Notes: generated by a model not told the origin, from the letters alone. Counted from the stretch's first letter, positions 7,438 to 14,106 are shown. The stretch is DNA of 15,405 bases from Candidatus Sungbacteria bacterium RIFCSPLOWO2_01_FULL_47_10 (GCA_001820675.1 MHQO01000077.1:3822-19226); one strand, 5' to 3'. Numbers and translations are program-made.

Positions 7438-7520
7438 TATCATTCTGAACGAATGTGAAGGATTCCGGCCGCTCGGGAACATCGAAAACATTAAGATCCT
7501 TCGCCACGCTCAAAATGACA
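7438..7520. repeat. Second palindromic dispersed-repeat-like element
   Basis: The ends read TATCATTCTGAACGAATGTG (7438-7457) and GCTCAAAATGACA (7508-7520), and both arms carry a GGATC/GATCC-type block with GAAGGAT and ATCCTTC. This resembles the common TGTCATTCTGA-GCGAAG...AATGACA repeats found scattered through many bacterial genomes. The arms are imperfect (about 27 nt with several mismatches and one indel), so this looks like an old copy. Its type differs from the element at 5516-5615. Confidence 0.55.
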
Positions 7521-7610
7521 GGAATAGAAAAAGGCCATTCGGCAACAGTCCCATGTTCCCGTCGTAACTCCTCACAACCCTGAGTAACTTTTAAACACTA
7601 TTTTTGCGAA

Positions 7611-7707
7611 AAGGCGCAAGAAAGCATATTTTTTCACTCGGGTTGGCGGTGGGGTCCAACAAGTATATACAATAAAGGCGATGAAAAAATGTGCTTTCGA
7701 ACGCCTT
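7611..7707. repeat. Long imperfect inverted repeat, 26-nt arms and 45-nt loop
   Basis: The left arm (7611-7636) and right arm (7682-7707) are reverse complements over 26 nt with four mismatches. Each has an outer AAGGCG/CGCCTT block and an inner block based on GAAAGCA-ATTTTTTCA. The loop contains a small GTTGG/CCAAC stem and a promoter-like sequence. It may be a small non-autonomous mobile element, a structured RNA or a regulatory cruciform. No target-site duplication was evident. Confidence 0.55.
7643..7671 (+). promoter_or_regulatory. Candidate promoter upstream of the nitrilase-like gene
   Basis: TTGGCG (7643-7648), a 17-bp spacer and TATACA (7666-7671) form a plausible sigma70-type promoter inside the loop of the long inverted repeat. 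It would give a leader of about 130 nt ahead of the ATG at 7807. A competing candidate, TTGAAT (7767-7772) with 16 bp to TATGTA (7789-7794), would start too close to the ATG and remove the Shine-Dalgarno. Confidence 0.35.
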
Positions 7708-7806
7708 GCTCAATCTTGTGAGCAGATACTCCCAGTCCTCTTGCACGAGGAAAGCCGCCGTGGTACTTGAATGACAGCGCCTTAAAAATATGTAGAGAGG
7801 GACACC

Positions 7807-8670
7807 ATGGTTCCTTCGATCAACGATTGGGAACGCATCGGTTTTTCTTTCGATTCGGCGTTTGCGCTTGTCAATTGCAAAGACGACCCAAGACTGCTCT
7901 TAAGAATTTTGAAGCATCCCGAGTTTCCTTCGGGGGCGACCGTATTCACCCCCGAGCTTAGTTTGGACGGCGCGCGCCGGACAAGTAGGGCTCTCCGGAA
8001 GGCGAGCCGTTCCAGAAGCGCCATCAGGAGAAGGACGATCAGGCAGGCAAGAAATTTTTTGCGGCTGATCAGGCCGTTTGAAAATATTGCGCGGGAGAAA
8101 GATTTGAATCTTTGGATCGGCCATTATCTTGAGGACGGCGGAAAACTGTATAACGCGTATTCTCTTCTCGGCAAAGAAGGCGTGCTGAAAACGCAAAGAA
8201 AAGAATTTTTATACAAAACCGAACGGTGGCTGATCGATTCACCCGGCCAATGGAACGGAAATTTCAAAGATTATTCCGTTTTGATATGTTCCGAAGCATC
8301 TGCGTTTTACAGCCCCCTTGCGCGTTCACACGCCACCCGCATTCCCGAGCTTCGAAATGCGGCTCCAGGCCTCGTTGTGATTCCCGCGCACTGGGTGAAA
8401 AACAAGCTCTATCTCCGCCAAACCGCGCAAATGATCGCGCGACGGTACGTTTGCGTCGCGAAAGACGGTTTTGTGTACGAAAAGGGAGTGCGTTCGGAGG
8501 GGGTAGTCGTCTTCGTCGTAAATTTCGGGGAGTGTTATGTATTCGGTCCTGTTGATTGGCCGGATCGCCCGTGGCGGGTCAGCGCGGAATTCGCGCGCCT
8601 GAAAAGACCCGGATGGATTGAGGTCAGAGACGGTTCCATTGTGATAAAACCATTGAACGGAAAAAATTAA
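7807..8670 (+). CDS. Nitrilase-superfamily (carbon-nitrogen hydrolase) protein
   Basis: This 287-residue protein shows the Glu-Lys-Cys triad pattern of the CN-hydrolase fold. E50 sits in VFTPELSLDG (46-55), K132 in the TQRKEFL segment (129-135), and C161 in YSVLICSEASAF (157-168). Supporting blocks are LWIGHYLEDGGKLYNAYSLL (102-121, matching the family's G...GKLYNS strand-turn) and GLVVIPAHWV (188-197). Family members hydrolyse amides or nitriles, or supply ammonia to a synthetase; the substrate here is unknown. There is a basic, Arg-rich stretch at residues 57-82. AGAGAGG (7794-7800) lies 6 nt before the ATG, a good Shine-Dalgarno. The gene converges on a PP-loop ATP pyrophosphatase gene, a pairing reminiscent of the amidase and synthetase halves of glutamine-dependent NAD synthetase, though that link is only inference. 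Confidence 0.72.
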   Translation: MVPSINDWERIGFSFDSAFALVNCKDDPRLLLRILKHPEFPSGATVFTPELSLDGARRTSRALRKASRSRSAIRRRTIRQARNFLRLIRPFENIAREKDLNLWIGHYLEDGGKLYNAYSLLGKEGVLKTQRKEFLYKTERWLIDSPGQWNGNFKDYSVLICSEASAFYSPLARSHATRIPELRNAAPGLVVIPAHWVKNKLYLRQTAQMIARRYVCVAKDGFVYEKGVRSEGVVVFVVNFGECYVFGPVDWPDRPWRVSAEFARLKRPGWIEVRDGSIVIKPLNGKN

Positions 8671-8683
8671 GTCAAATAAAAAC

Positions 8684-8709
8684 AGACGGATGAGATATCC
8701 GTCTTTTTT
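8684..8709. terminator. Bidirectional intrinsic terminator between convergent genes
   Basis: AGACGGAT (8684-8691) and ATCCGTCT (8697-8704) form a perfect 8-bp stem with a 5-nt loop. On the plus strand it is followed by T (8704-8709). On the minus strand it is followed by a T-rich tract (complement of 8674-8682). It serves both the nitrilase-like gene and the PP-loop gene, whose stop is at 8708-8710. Confidence 0.85.
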
Positions 8710-9865
8710 AAACCGCCCGCTGATTCCGTACCGGCCCTGCCGTGACAACCGCTGAAATGAGATGCGCGAGGTCATATTTCTCGAGCGCTGTGATAAGCTC
8801 ACGCCGGAAGGATCCCGCGATCATATCCGCGTGTGTTTGAATTTTTTTCTGATACCACAAGACGCATGATTTCAGGAAATACTCGACATCTTCTTTTTTG
8901 ACGGCAGCCATCGCCGGGTCATAAAGCAGTCTGCCGAGATTGGTAATTCTGCACTTGACGCACGAGCCGCACTGCGAATCAAGAAGCGGAAAAGACGGCG
9001 CGTATGTATGCCAGCGCGGACGCTGACCCCGCCTAAAGAGGGGGTTTAAGAAGCAGTTGCATACGTATGTGACCCATTCCGGCCGCTCGAGCACCAACTC
9101 TTTCATGACGTCCATTTCGTTCTTGTTTTCCCAGTCGATCCGAACGGGAATATGTAACCGCCCCAGAACGTGATTGAAAAAAATCATGTTTTTTTCCTGT
9201 CCGGAAAACGGCTCGTCGGGGGACGTTTCCGAAAATCCCTCGATCATGATTTTTGAGGCGCCGAATGCGAGCGCTTCAGGAATCGCAATTCCTGCAAGAA
9301 ATATGTCGCGTGAGCGCATGACATTATGTCCACCGACTCCCGCGCTGTTTTTGATCGAAATCACTTTGAGGTTCCTGAATCCGATTTTTTCCTGCTGGAG
9401 TTTTGTATACGCAAGCTCCTCCGAGCCCGCGCCCTTGTTTAAGCCGTGAATGTGAATGACGAGGACATTGTCCATGCCGTATTGTTTTTCCGCGCGCATG
9501 AGATTCCACATCGAGTCTTTCCCGCCGGAGTAGGCGATCGCGACGCGTTCGGGATTTGTTCGCGGATACGTGCGGAAGTGTCGGTGATCGTTCGGGACCG
9601 CGAAAACCGGCGGCCTTTTTTTCATCGAAGCGTACATCGCATCGATAATGCTTTTGATTTCCGCGTCAACCAAAAAGTTTGTTCTAACCCGATGCGGAAA
9701 CTCATCGGAAAGAAGATGTAAAAGCGCGAATTGGGAGAAAAGAAATCTTGGAAATTGCAATGAGGGATGATAGGCATATTGGTTCGTGATTGCGATCCGC
9801 TTTGCGCTGTTCGGGGACTCGAGGGTGAGTTCAAGATTATTCAATAGTGCTCGACACCGTTTCAT
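8708..9865 (-). CDS. PP-loop ATP pyrophosphatase, QueC/ExsB-related, with zinc site
   Basis: This 385-residue protein contains the PP-loop SGGKDS (113-118), which binds ATP in enzymes that adenylate a carbonyl or similar group before attack by a nucleophile (QueC, NadE, GuaA and thiolation enzymes). The segment after it (SRDIFLAGIAIPEALAFGASKIMIEGFSE, 185-213) resembles the QueC core. CGSCVKC (299-305) with C271 could form the four-Cys zinc site seen in QueC. A 110-residue N-terminal extension precedes the PP-loop and makes the protein longer than QueC (about 220-230 residues), so it is probably a divergent relative and the product is unknown. GGAG (9874-9871) sits 5 nt before the ATG and supports this start. 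No other queuosine-pathway gene is in the window. Confidence 0.75.
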   Translation of the reverse strand: MKRCRALLNNLELTLESPNSAKRIAITNQYAYHPSLQFPRFLFSQFALLHLLSDEFPHRVRTNFLVDAEIKSIIDAMYASMKKRPPVFAVPNDHRHFRTYPRTNPERVAIAYSGGKDSMWNLMRAEKQYGMDNVLVIHIHGLNKGAGSEELAYTKLQQEKIGFRNLKVISIKNSAGVGGHNVMRSRDIFLAGIAIPEALAFGASKIMIEGFSETSPDEPFSGQEKNMIFFNHVLGRLHIPVRIDWENKNEMDVMKELVLERPEWVTYVCNCFLNPLFRRGQRPRWHTYAPSFPLLDSQCGSCVKCRITNLGRLLYDPAMAAVKKEDVEYFLKSCVLWYQKKIQTHADMIAGSFRRELITALEKYDLAHLISAVVTAGPVRNQRAV

Positions 9866-9899
9866 TTCAGCTCCGGTTGGTTGTGAAGGCGCTGTACAT

Positions 9900-9928
9900 C
9901 ATGTACCACGAAAGTTTCTATCCGTCAA
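9900..9928 (-). promoter_or_regulatory. Candidate promoter of the PP-loop gene
   Basis: On the minus strand TTGACG (9928-9923) and TACATG (9905-9900) are separated by 17 bp, giving a leader of roughly 25-30 nt. The -10 match is weak. It overlaps a 13-nt palindrome (GTACATCATGTAC, 9894-9906) that could be an operator. Confidence 0.35.
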
Positions 9929-9993
9929 ACCGTTGTCAAAAAACACTCCCCTCGACTGCGTCGTGTGTATTCGCCGAATCGCAACAGCCGTTT

Positions 9994-10021
9994 TTGACCT
10001 TATGCGGCCTTTTGGTACAAT
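9994..10021 (+). promoter_or_regulatory. Sigma70-type promoter of pheS, predicting a leaderless mRNA
   Basis: TTGACC (9994-9999), a 16-bp spacer and TACAAT (10016-10021) match the consensus well. Transcription would start about 6-8 nt after the -10 box, at 10027-10029, which is the ATG of pheS (10028). No Shine-Dalgarno is present. Confidence 0.7.
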
Positions 10022-10027
10022 ACGGAT

Positions 10028-11161
10028 ATGCATGATGAATTAAAAAAAATAGAAAAAGCGGCATGTGATGAAATACCGGGCGCAAAAAATCGCGATACGC
10101 TGGATGATTTGAAAATAAAATTTCTCGGTCGCGAGCGTGGCGCCTTGACGCTGATTCTTCGCGGGTTGAAAAACCTCCCCGCGCCGGATCGAAAAACGGC
10201 AGGGGAGGAGGCAAATCGGCTTCGCGGCGTTGTCGAGGAATTGGTCAAAAAAAAGCTGAACGAATTGAAGAAAACGGAACTTGATTCCATTCTCAAAAAA
10301 GAATGGCTTGACGTAACACGGCCGGGTGTTAAAAAAGAGCGCGGTTCATTGCATCCGATCACGAGAGTTCGACGGGAAGTTGAACAAATTTTTTGCTCAA
10401 TGGGATTTTCGGTTGTCGAGGGGCCTGAAGTTGAAACCGAATGGTATAATTTTGATGCGCTGAATATCCCCAAAGATCATCCGGCGCGTGATATGTGGGA
10501 CACGTTTTGGCTAAAAACCGAACGTGGAATGTGGAAGGTGGAAGGTGGAACTGGAAAGGTGTTTGGTGGCACTGGCCACACTCTACGGTCTACATTCCAC
10601 AATCTGCTTTTACGTACGCACACTTCCCCGGTTCAAATCAGATACATGCAAAAACATAATCCGCCGATACGAATTATCGCCCCGGGAAGGGTATATAGAT
10701 ATGAAGCGACGGATGCTTCGCACGACATTCAGTTTTATCAGGTTGAGGGCCTTTTGATCGATAAAAACATTTCCATAGCGAATTTTAAAGCGGTCATTTT
10801 GGAATTTTTCAAAAAAATGTTTTTGAAAGAGGTAAAAATTCGCCTCCGGCCTTCATATTTTCCTTTTGTCGAGCCCGGATTCGAAGTCGATCTTTCGTGC
10901 ATTGTGTGCGGAGGAAAGGGCCGCGCCCCTCGAAGCCTTGGCGAAGGGGGGTGTTCCGTATGTAAAAAAACCGGATGGCTTGAGATGATGGGCGCGGGCA
11001 TGGTGCATCCGAAAGTATTTGAGGCGGTGGGGTATGTTCCGGGAAACCAGCAAGGATTTGCGTTCGGTGTGGGGCTCGACCGCATCACCATGATGAAATA
11101 CAAGATACCCAATATTCGGTTGTTTCATTCAGGGGATTTGAGATTTTTGAAGCAATTTTGA
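10028..11161 (+). CDS. pheS: Phenylalanine--tRNA ligase alpha subunit
   Basis: This 377-residue catalytic subunit charges tRNA-Phe as part of the alpha2-beta2 enzyme with PheT. An N-terminal coiled coil (1-95) is followed by the class II core. Motif 1 region is GSLHPITRVRREVEQIF (106-122), then NFDALNIPKDHPARD (141-155) and DTFW (158-161). Motif 2 is IIAPGRVYRYE (216-226) with LLRTHTSPVQ before it (194-203). Motif 3 is GFAFGVGLDRITMMKY (343-358). It carries two unusual in-frame additions. About 30 residues (163-192), Gly/Trp/His-rich, lie between DTFWLK and LLRTHTSP, where relatives have only a few residues. Ten residues (299-308, RAPRSLGEGG) lie inside a CxxC...CxxC zinc-ribbon-like loop (C291, C294, C309, C312). 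All catalytic motifs are intact. A one-base gap follows to the next gene. Confidence 0.96.
   Translation: MHDELKKIEKAACDEIPGAKNRDTLDDLKIKFLGRERGALTLILRGLKNLPAPDRKTAGEEANRLRGVVEELVKKKLNELKKTELDSILKKEWLDVTRPGVKKERGSLHPITRVRREVEQIFCSMGFSVVEGPEVETEWYNFDALNIPKDHPARDMWDTFWLKTERGMWKVEGGTGKVFGGTGHTLRSTFHNLLLRTHTSPVQIRYMQKHNPPIRIIAPGRVYRYEATDASHDIQFYQVEGLLIDKNISIANFKAVILEFFKKMFLKEVKIRLRPSYFPFVEPGFEVDLSCIVCGGKGRAPRSLGEGGCSVCKKTGWLEMMGAGMVHPKVFEAVGYVPGNQQGFAFGVGLDRITMMKYKIPNIRLFHSGDLRFLKQF
10514..10603 (+). repeat. In-frame palindromic and tandem repeat insertion in pheS
   Basis: The segment contains four tandem GTGGAAN heptamers (10524-10551). GTGGAATGTGGA (10524-10535) is an 11-of-12 inverted match to TCTACATTCCAC (10589-10600), and an inner GTGGC/GCCAC hairpin lies at 10566-10579. 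It encodes residues 163-192 without disturbing the frame, between two strongly conserved blocks. Low-complexity GTGGAAC/GTAGA-type repeats are usually intergenic, so this copy seems to have been tolerated, like the Rickettsia palindromic elements. Confidence 0.7.
10921..10951 (+). repeat. Second in-frame GC-rich palindromic segment in pheS
   Basis: CCCCTCG (10926-10932) and CGAAGGGG (10942-10949) form a GC stem with a bulge around GCCTTGG. The segment adds RAPRSLGEGG between the two CxxC pairs of the zinc-ribbon loop. On the opposite strand it shares CGAGGGGCGCGG, preceded by AAGGC, with the znuA segment at 2591-2615. Confidence 0.5.
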
Positions 11162-11162
11162 T

Positions 11163-11760
11163 ATGGATCCCGAAAAAAGGCACAAATTGCATATTGCAAG
11201 CGAAGCGCCGGAAACAGAACGAACGCCGAAGCGTGTTTTTATTGAAATTGGAACTCGCGATTTTCCGGTGAGCTGGGCAGGCGATAAAAAATTCGGAGAA
11301 AATGACATATATATCGGTCTCGATTTGGGCGTAAGCCGTCCATGGGAAGCGCGCGATAACACCGAAAGCGTGGACAAGCTTCAGGATAACATGCATTTTC
11401 TTCGTGCGGATGCATCCCGGCTTCCAGTCGGAGGAGAAACGACTGATGAAATATTTTTTGGAAACGTGTTTGGCGACCCGAGTATCCCGTTCGAAAAAAA
11501 AAGAGGCATTTTTTGAAGAAGCGAAGCGAATTTTAAAAAAAGGCGGCAGTGTCATCGTAAAAGAGACAAATACCCCGCTTAAAGAAGATTTAATGATACG
11601 GCTTGCCGAAAAACACGGTTTTGCGGTTAAAAAAAATATTCATTTGGATTCGCCCGAATGGAAAAGAGAGATTAGCGTCTATGACAAAGTTGCCCGCACA
11701 TATCCCCTGGCTGATGGGAGTTCCTACCTTGCCGAATTTATACGGAATAATGACCGATAA
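11163..11760 (+). pseudogene. SAM-dependent methyltransferase split by a frameshift at an A9 tract
   Basis: Two reading frames together encode one class I methyltransferase-like protein of about 198 residues. The first (from ATG 11163) has VFIEIGT (25-31, motif I-like), IYIGLDLG (49-56) with D54, and FLRADASRLP (79-88), then stops at 11516. The second resumes with EAFFEEAKRILKKGGSVIV and KETNTP, the typical post-motif region, and ends at 11760. The shift falls in nine consecutive A (11494-11502); eight A would restore the frame. It may be a real mutation, a sequencing or assembly indel, or a site rescued by polymerase slippage. It lies 1 nt after pheS and before pheT, so it is cotranscribed. 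The substrate is unknown. No RNA- or protein-specific domain is visible. Confidence 0.7.
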
Positions 11761-11816
11761 AAAGATAACAACGGCATGAGTGAGTGTATCATATAAAACT
11801 CGTGTTTTGCCGCACC

Positions 11817-13952
11817 ATGAAGTTTTCATACAACTGGCTTAAAGAATTCGTTCCCTTCAGGGAGTCGCCGGAAAAACTGGCGGAGCTTTTGACGTTGAGA
11901 TCGTTCGAGGTGGAATCGGTTGAGAAGGTTCACGGCGACTGGCTGTTGAACGTAGCGCTCCTTCCCAACAGAATCCCCGATGCGTCGGGCCACATCGGTA
12001 TTGCGAAGGAAATTGCGGCAGTGGGAAATTATAAAGTGAAAGAAAAAGTGTTAGAGACGAAAAAATACAGCAGCGGAATCGCGCGGCAGATGCTTGATGT
12101 ACAGATCGAAAAAGGGGCCGATTGCGCGAGATATGTGGCGCTGGTGATTGACGGAGTACGGGTGAAAGAATCCCCCGAATGGATGAAAAAACGACTTGAA
12201 CTCCTGGGGCTTCAGTCGATCAACAATCTTGTGGATGCGGCAAATTTCATAATGCTGGAAACGGGGCAGCCCCTACACGTTTTCGATTACTCTAAGTTAG
12301 ATTTAAATAATAATGAAAATCGAAAACGTGAATTTCAAATTTCAAAATTCCAAATTCAAAATAAACTCAAAACCATTGTTGTGCGGAGGGCAAAAAAGGG
12401 CGAAAAAATTCTTGCGCTTGATGATAAGGAGTATGCATTGTCGCCGGAAATCCTTGTCATAGCCGATTCAAAAAACCCTGCCGCAATCGCGGGTATCAAG
12501 GGCGGGAAAGATTCGGGCGTTTCTTCGGAAACGCGCACCATCGTGCTTGAGGCCGCGAATTTCGACCCCGCGGCAATCCGCGGAGGTTCAAAAATCCTCG
12601 GAATAAAAACCGATGCGTCGTATCGGTTTGAACATGGCATAGACCCGAATCTCTCTGATTTTGCCATGCGGCGGTTGGCCGACCTGATTCTGCGCCTTTC
12701 CGGAGGCGAGTCAAAAGGGATGATTGACGTATATCCGAAAAAAGTTGAACCCACAAAACGCGCATTTCGAATTGAATATGCAAACCGGCTTATCGGAGAG
12801 GATATTCCGCGGGAATTTTATCTGCGGTCATTGACGAATCTCGGCATGCGCGTTGAGGAAAAAAACAGGTCTGAACTTATTGTTGAAATTCCGACCGTTC
12901 GCCGCGATATAGTGTGCGAAGAAGATTTGATCGAAGAAGCGGGGCGTCTTTACGGATATGAAAAGATTTCTGCAAAGCTTCCTGACGGCGTATACGTTCC
13001 CTCGGAAGGAAATAGCGAGCTTTTTCTGGAAAACAAGATTCGCGATATCGCGTCCGGTTTCGGATTCACAGAAAGTTATGCCTATGAATTCACTGGAGAC
13101 CGTGAATTGGAAGATTTTGAAGAGAGCGCGTTATTATCGGTCGAACTGGGAAATCCGACAAGCCCCGAGACAAAATATTTGTTGCGCCGGCCGCTGACAA
13201 AATATGTGAGGCAGGTTTCGGAAAATCTCCGGCATTTTGATTCGGTTAAGCTTTTTGGTATCGCAAAATCATTCTCTCTGGACCATGTCACCGACCAAAG
13301 ACACGGTCTCGTAGAGAGAAAACAACTCGTTTTAGCCGTCGCGGAAAAAGGCGAAAGCGGCGAAGGCCTGTTTTATGAATTAAAAGGCGCGATTGACGGC
13401 ATTCTTGAAGCATTAGGAATTACGGAGCATATATATGGTGACGTTTTTGAACCGGGGAAGGGGAAAGACGACCAGGGGTTGCGGATGTTTCATCCTCATC
13501 GGGCCGCAACCATACGGATCGGCGATGAATCAATCGGCATGATCGGCGAGATCCGCCCGGCAGTTTTAGAACGCATGAAAACAAAAGCGAGAGTTACTGC
13601 AGTTCAAATCGACATCCAATCGCTTACGAGATTGGTTGAGGACGAGTCGGAATATCGCCAGATTTCGAAGTATCCCACAATTATTCGCGATGTTGCCGTG
13701 ATCGTTCCCTTTAATCTGAAAATGGAGACAGTGTTGAATGTGATTGAGAATGCGGGCGGGGAGATGCTTGTTGACACGGATCTTTTTGATTATTTTTACG
13801 ATGAAGACATGCGGCATAACGACAAAAAAAGTCTGGCGTTTCATCTGAAATTCGAATCAGCCGATCGGACGCTTACCGACAAGGAGGTGAATGCGATTAT
13901 GGAGAAAATCGTCACGTCGCTTGAAACCAGGGACTGGGCGGTAAGGAAATAA
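11817..13952 (+). CDS. pheT: Phenylalanine--tRNA ligase beta subunit, lacking the OB-fold tRNA-binding domain
   Basis: This 711-residue partner of PheS contributes tRNA recognition and editing. The start at ATG 11817 gives the canonical MKFSYNWLKEF; the frame is open further upstream to a GTG at 11784, but that adds unrelated residues. The usual EMAP/OB-fold domain (about residues 40-150 in typical PheT) is missing: EVESVEKVHGDW passes directly into LLNVALLPNRIPDASGHIGIAKEIAAV (43-69). The B3/B4 editing region (about 105-300), B5 (about 313-388), the catalytic-like core (400-600) and the C-terminal FDX-ACB domain (614-711) follow. An insertion of about 24 Asn/Lys/Gln-rich residues (162-185) splits FDYSKL from TIVVRRAKKGE within B3/B4. 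Domain loss explains most of the length deficit relative to the usual ~790-800 residues. No Shine-Dalgarno is evident. Confidence 0.95.
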   Translation: MKFSYNWLKEFVPFRESPEKLAELLTLRSFEVESVEKVHGDWLLNVALLPNRIPDASGHIGIAKEIAAVGNYKVKEKVLETKKYSSGIARQMLDVQIEKGADCARYVALVIDGVRVKESPEWMKKRLELLGLQSINNLVDAANFIMLETGQPLHVFDYSKLDLNNNENRKREFQISKFQIQNKLKTIVVRRAKKGEKILALDDKEYALSPEILVIADSKNPAAIAGIKGGKDSGVSSETRTIVLEAANFDPAAIRGGSKILGIKTDASYRFEHGIDPNLSDFAMRRLADLILRLSGGESKGMIDVYPKKVEPTKRAFRIEYANRLIGEDIPREFYLRSLTNLGMRVEEKNRSELIVEIPTVRRDIVCEEDLIEEAGRLYGYEKISAKLPDGVYVPSEGNSELFLENKIRDIASGFGFTESYAYEFTGDRELEDFEESALLSVELGNPTSPETKYLLRRPLTKYVRQVSENLRHFDSVKLFGIAKSFSLDHVTDQRHGLVERKQLVLAVAEKGESGEGLFYELKGAIDGILEALGITEHIYGDVFEPGKGKDDQGLRMFHPHRAATIRIGDESIGMIGEIRPAVLERMKTKARVTAVQIDIQSLTRLVEDESEYRQISKYPTIIRDVAVIVPFNLKMETVLNVIENAGGEMLVDTDLFDYFYDEDMRHNDKKSLAFHLKFESADRTLTDKEVNAIMEKIVTSLETRDWAVRK
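12276..12371 (+). repeat. In-frame low-complexity insertion in pheT with a 13-bp inverted repeat
   Basis: Residues 162-185 are encoded by 12300-12371, an A/T-rich stretch with tandem variants of AATTTCAAA/AATTCCAAA (12330-12360). This is a pattern typical of dispersed low-complexity repeats. CACGTTTTCGATT (12276-12288, native coding DNA for HVFD) and AATCGAAAACGTG (12318-12330, within the insertion) are a perfect 13-bp inverted repeat with a 29-nt loop. The frame stays open. Confidence 0.65.
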
Positions 13953-14045
13953 TATGTCATGAAACACTCGTTAGGGGCTTAACCGGGGGATTACTCACAG
14001 CCGCAATGTTCCGAGTCGAAGGAAAAATATTTCTCATTATAAAGA

Positions 14046-14074
14046 TTGAAAAATAAGAAAAATTTTGTTATACT
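14046..14074 (+). promoter_or_regulatory. Strong sigma70-type promoter upstream of gyrB
   Basis: TTGAAA (14046-14051), a 17-bp AT-rich spacer and TATACT (14069-14074) match the consensus closely. Transcription would start near 14081, giving a leader of about 74 nt for gyrB that contains the hairpin at 14107-14132. Confidence 0.65.
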
Positions 14075-14106
14075 CTGATAAGAAGCTTAACTCCCCGTGA
14101 TATAAA

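Larger units (their letters stand above)
7313..7806. other. 494-bp non-coding region rich in inverted repeats
   Basis: No protein of interest is encoded on either strand. The stretch contains, in order, a 3' hairpin, a 26-bp near-perfect palindrome, an 83-bp dispersed-repeat-like element, and a long imperfect inverted repeat with a promoter-like sequence in its loop. Several small stems follow, for example GCTCA/TGAGC near 7708-7723. A structured RNA is possible, but no known RNA family (RNase P RNA, tmRNA, SRP RNA, riboswitch) was recognised. Confidence 0.5.

Noticed and set aside
7747..7754. GAGGAAAG, which occurs in RNase P RNA
   Set aside because: The other conserved RNase P RNA segments and its overall length are absent; a single 8-mer is not evidence.
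8326..8802. Long antisense open frame (158 codons) over the nitrilase-like gene and the terminator
   Set aside because: It crosses the bidirectional terminator and overlaps two supported genes; its translation shows no domain.
8708..9865. Calling the PP-loop protein QueC or NAD synthetase outright
   Set aside because: The PP-loop and Cys cluster fit the superfamily, but the length, N-terminal extension and missing pathway neighbours do not allow a specific enzyme name.
10524..10551. Tandem heptamers considered as a CRISPR or satellite array
   Set aside because: The units are 7 nt with no spacers, and they lie inside the pheS reading frame.
11784..11816. Upstream GTG extension of pheT
   Set aside because: The 11 added residues are unrelated to PheT, whereas ATG 11817 gives the canonical N-terminus.
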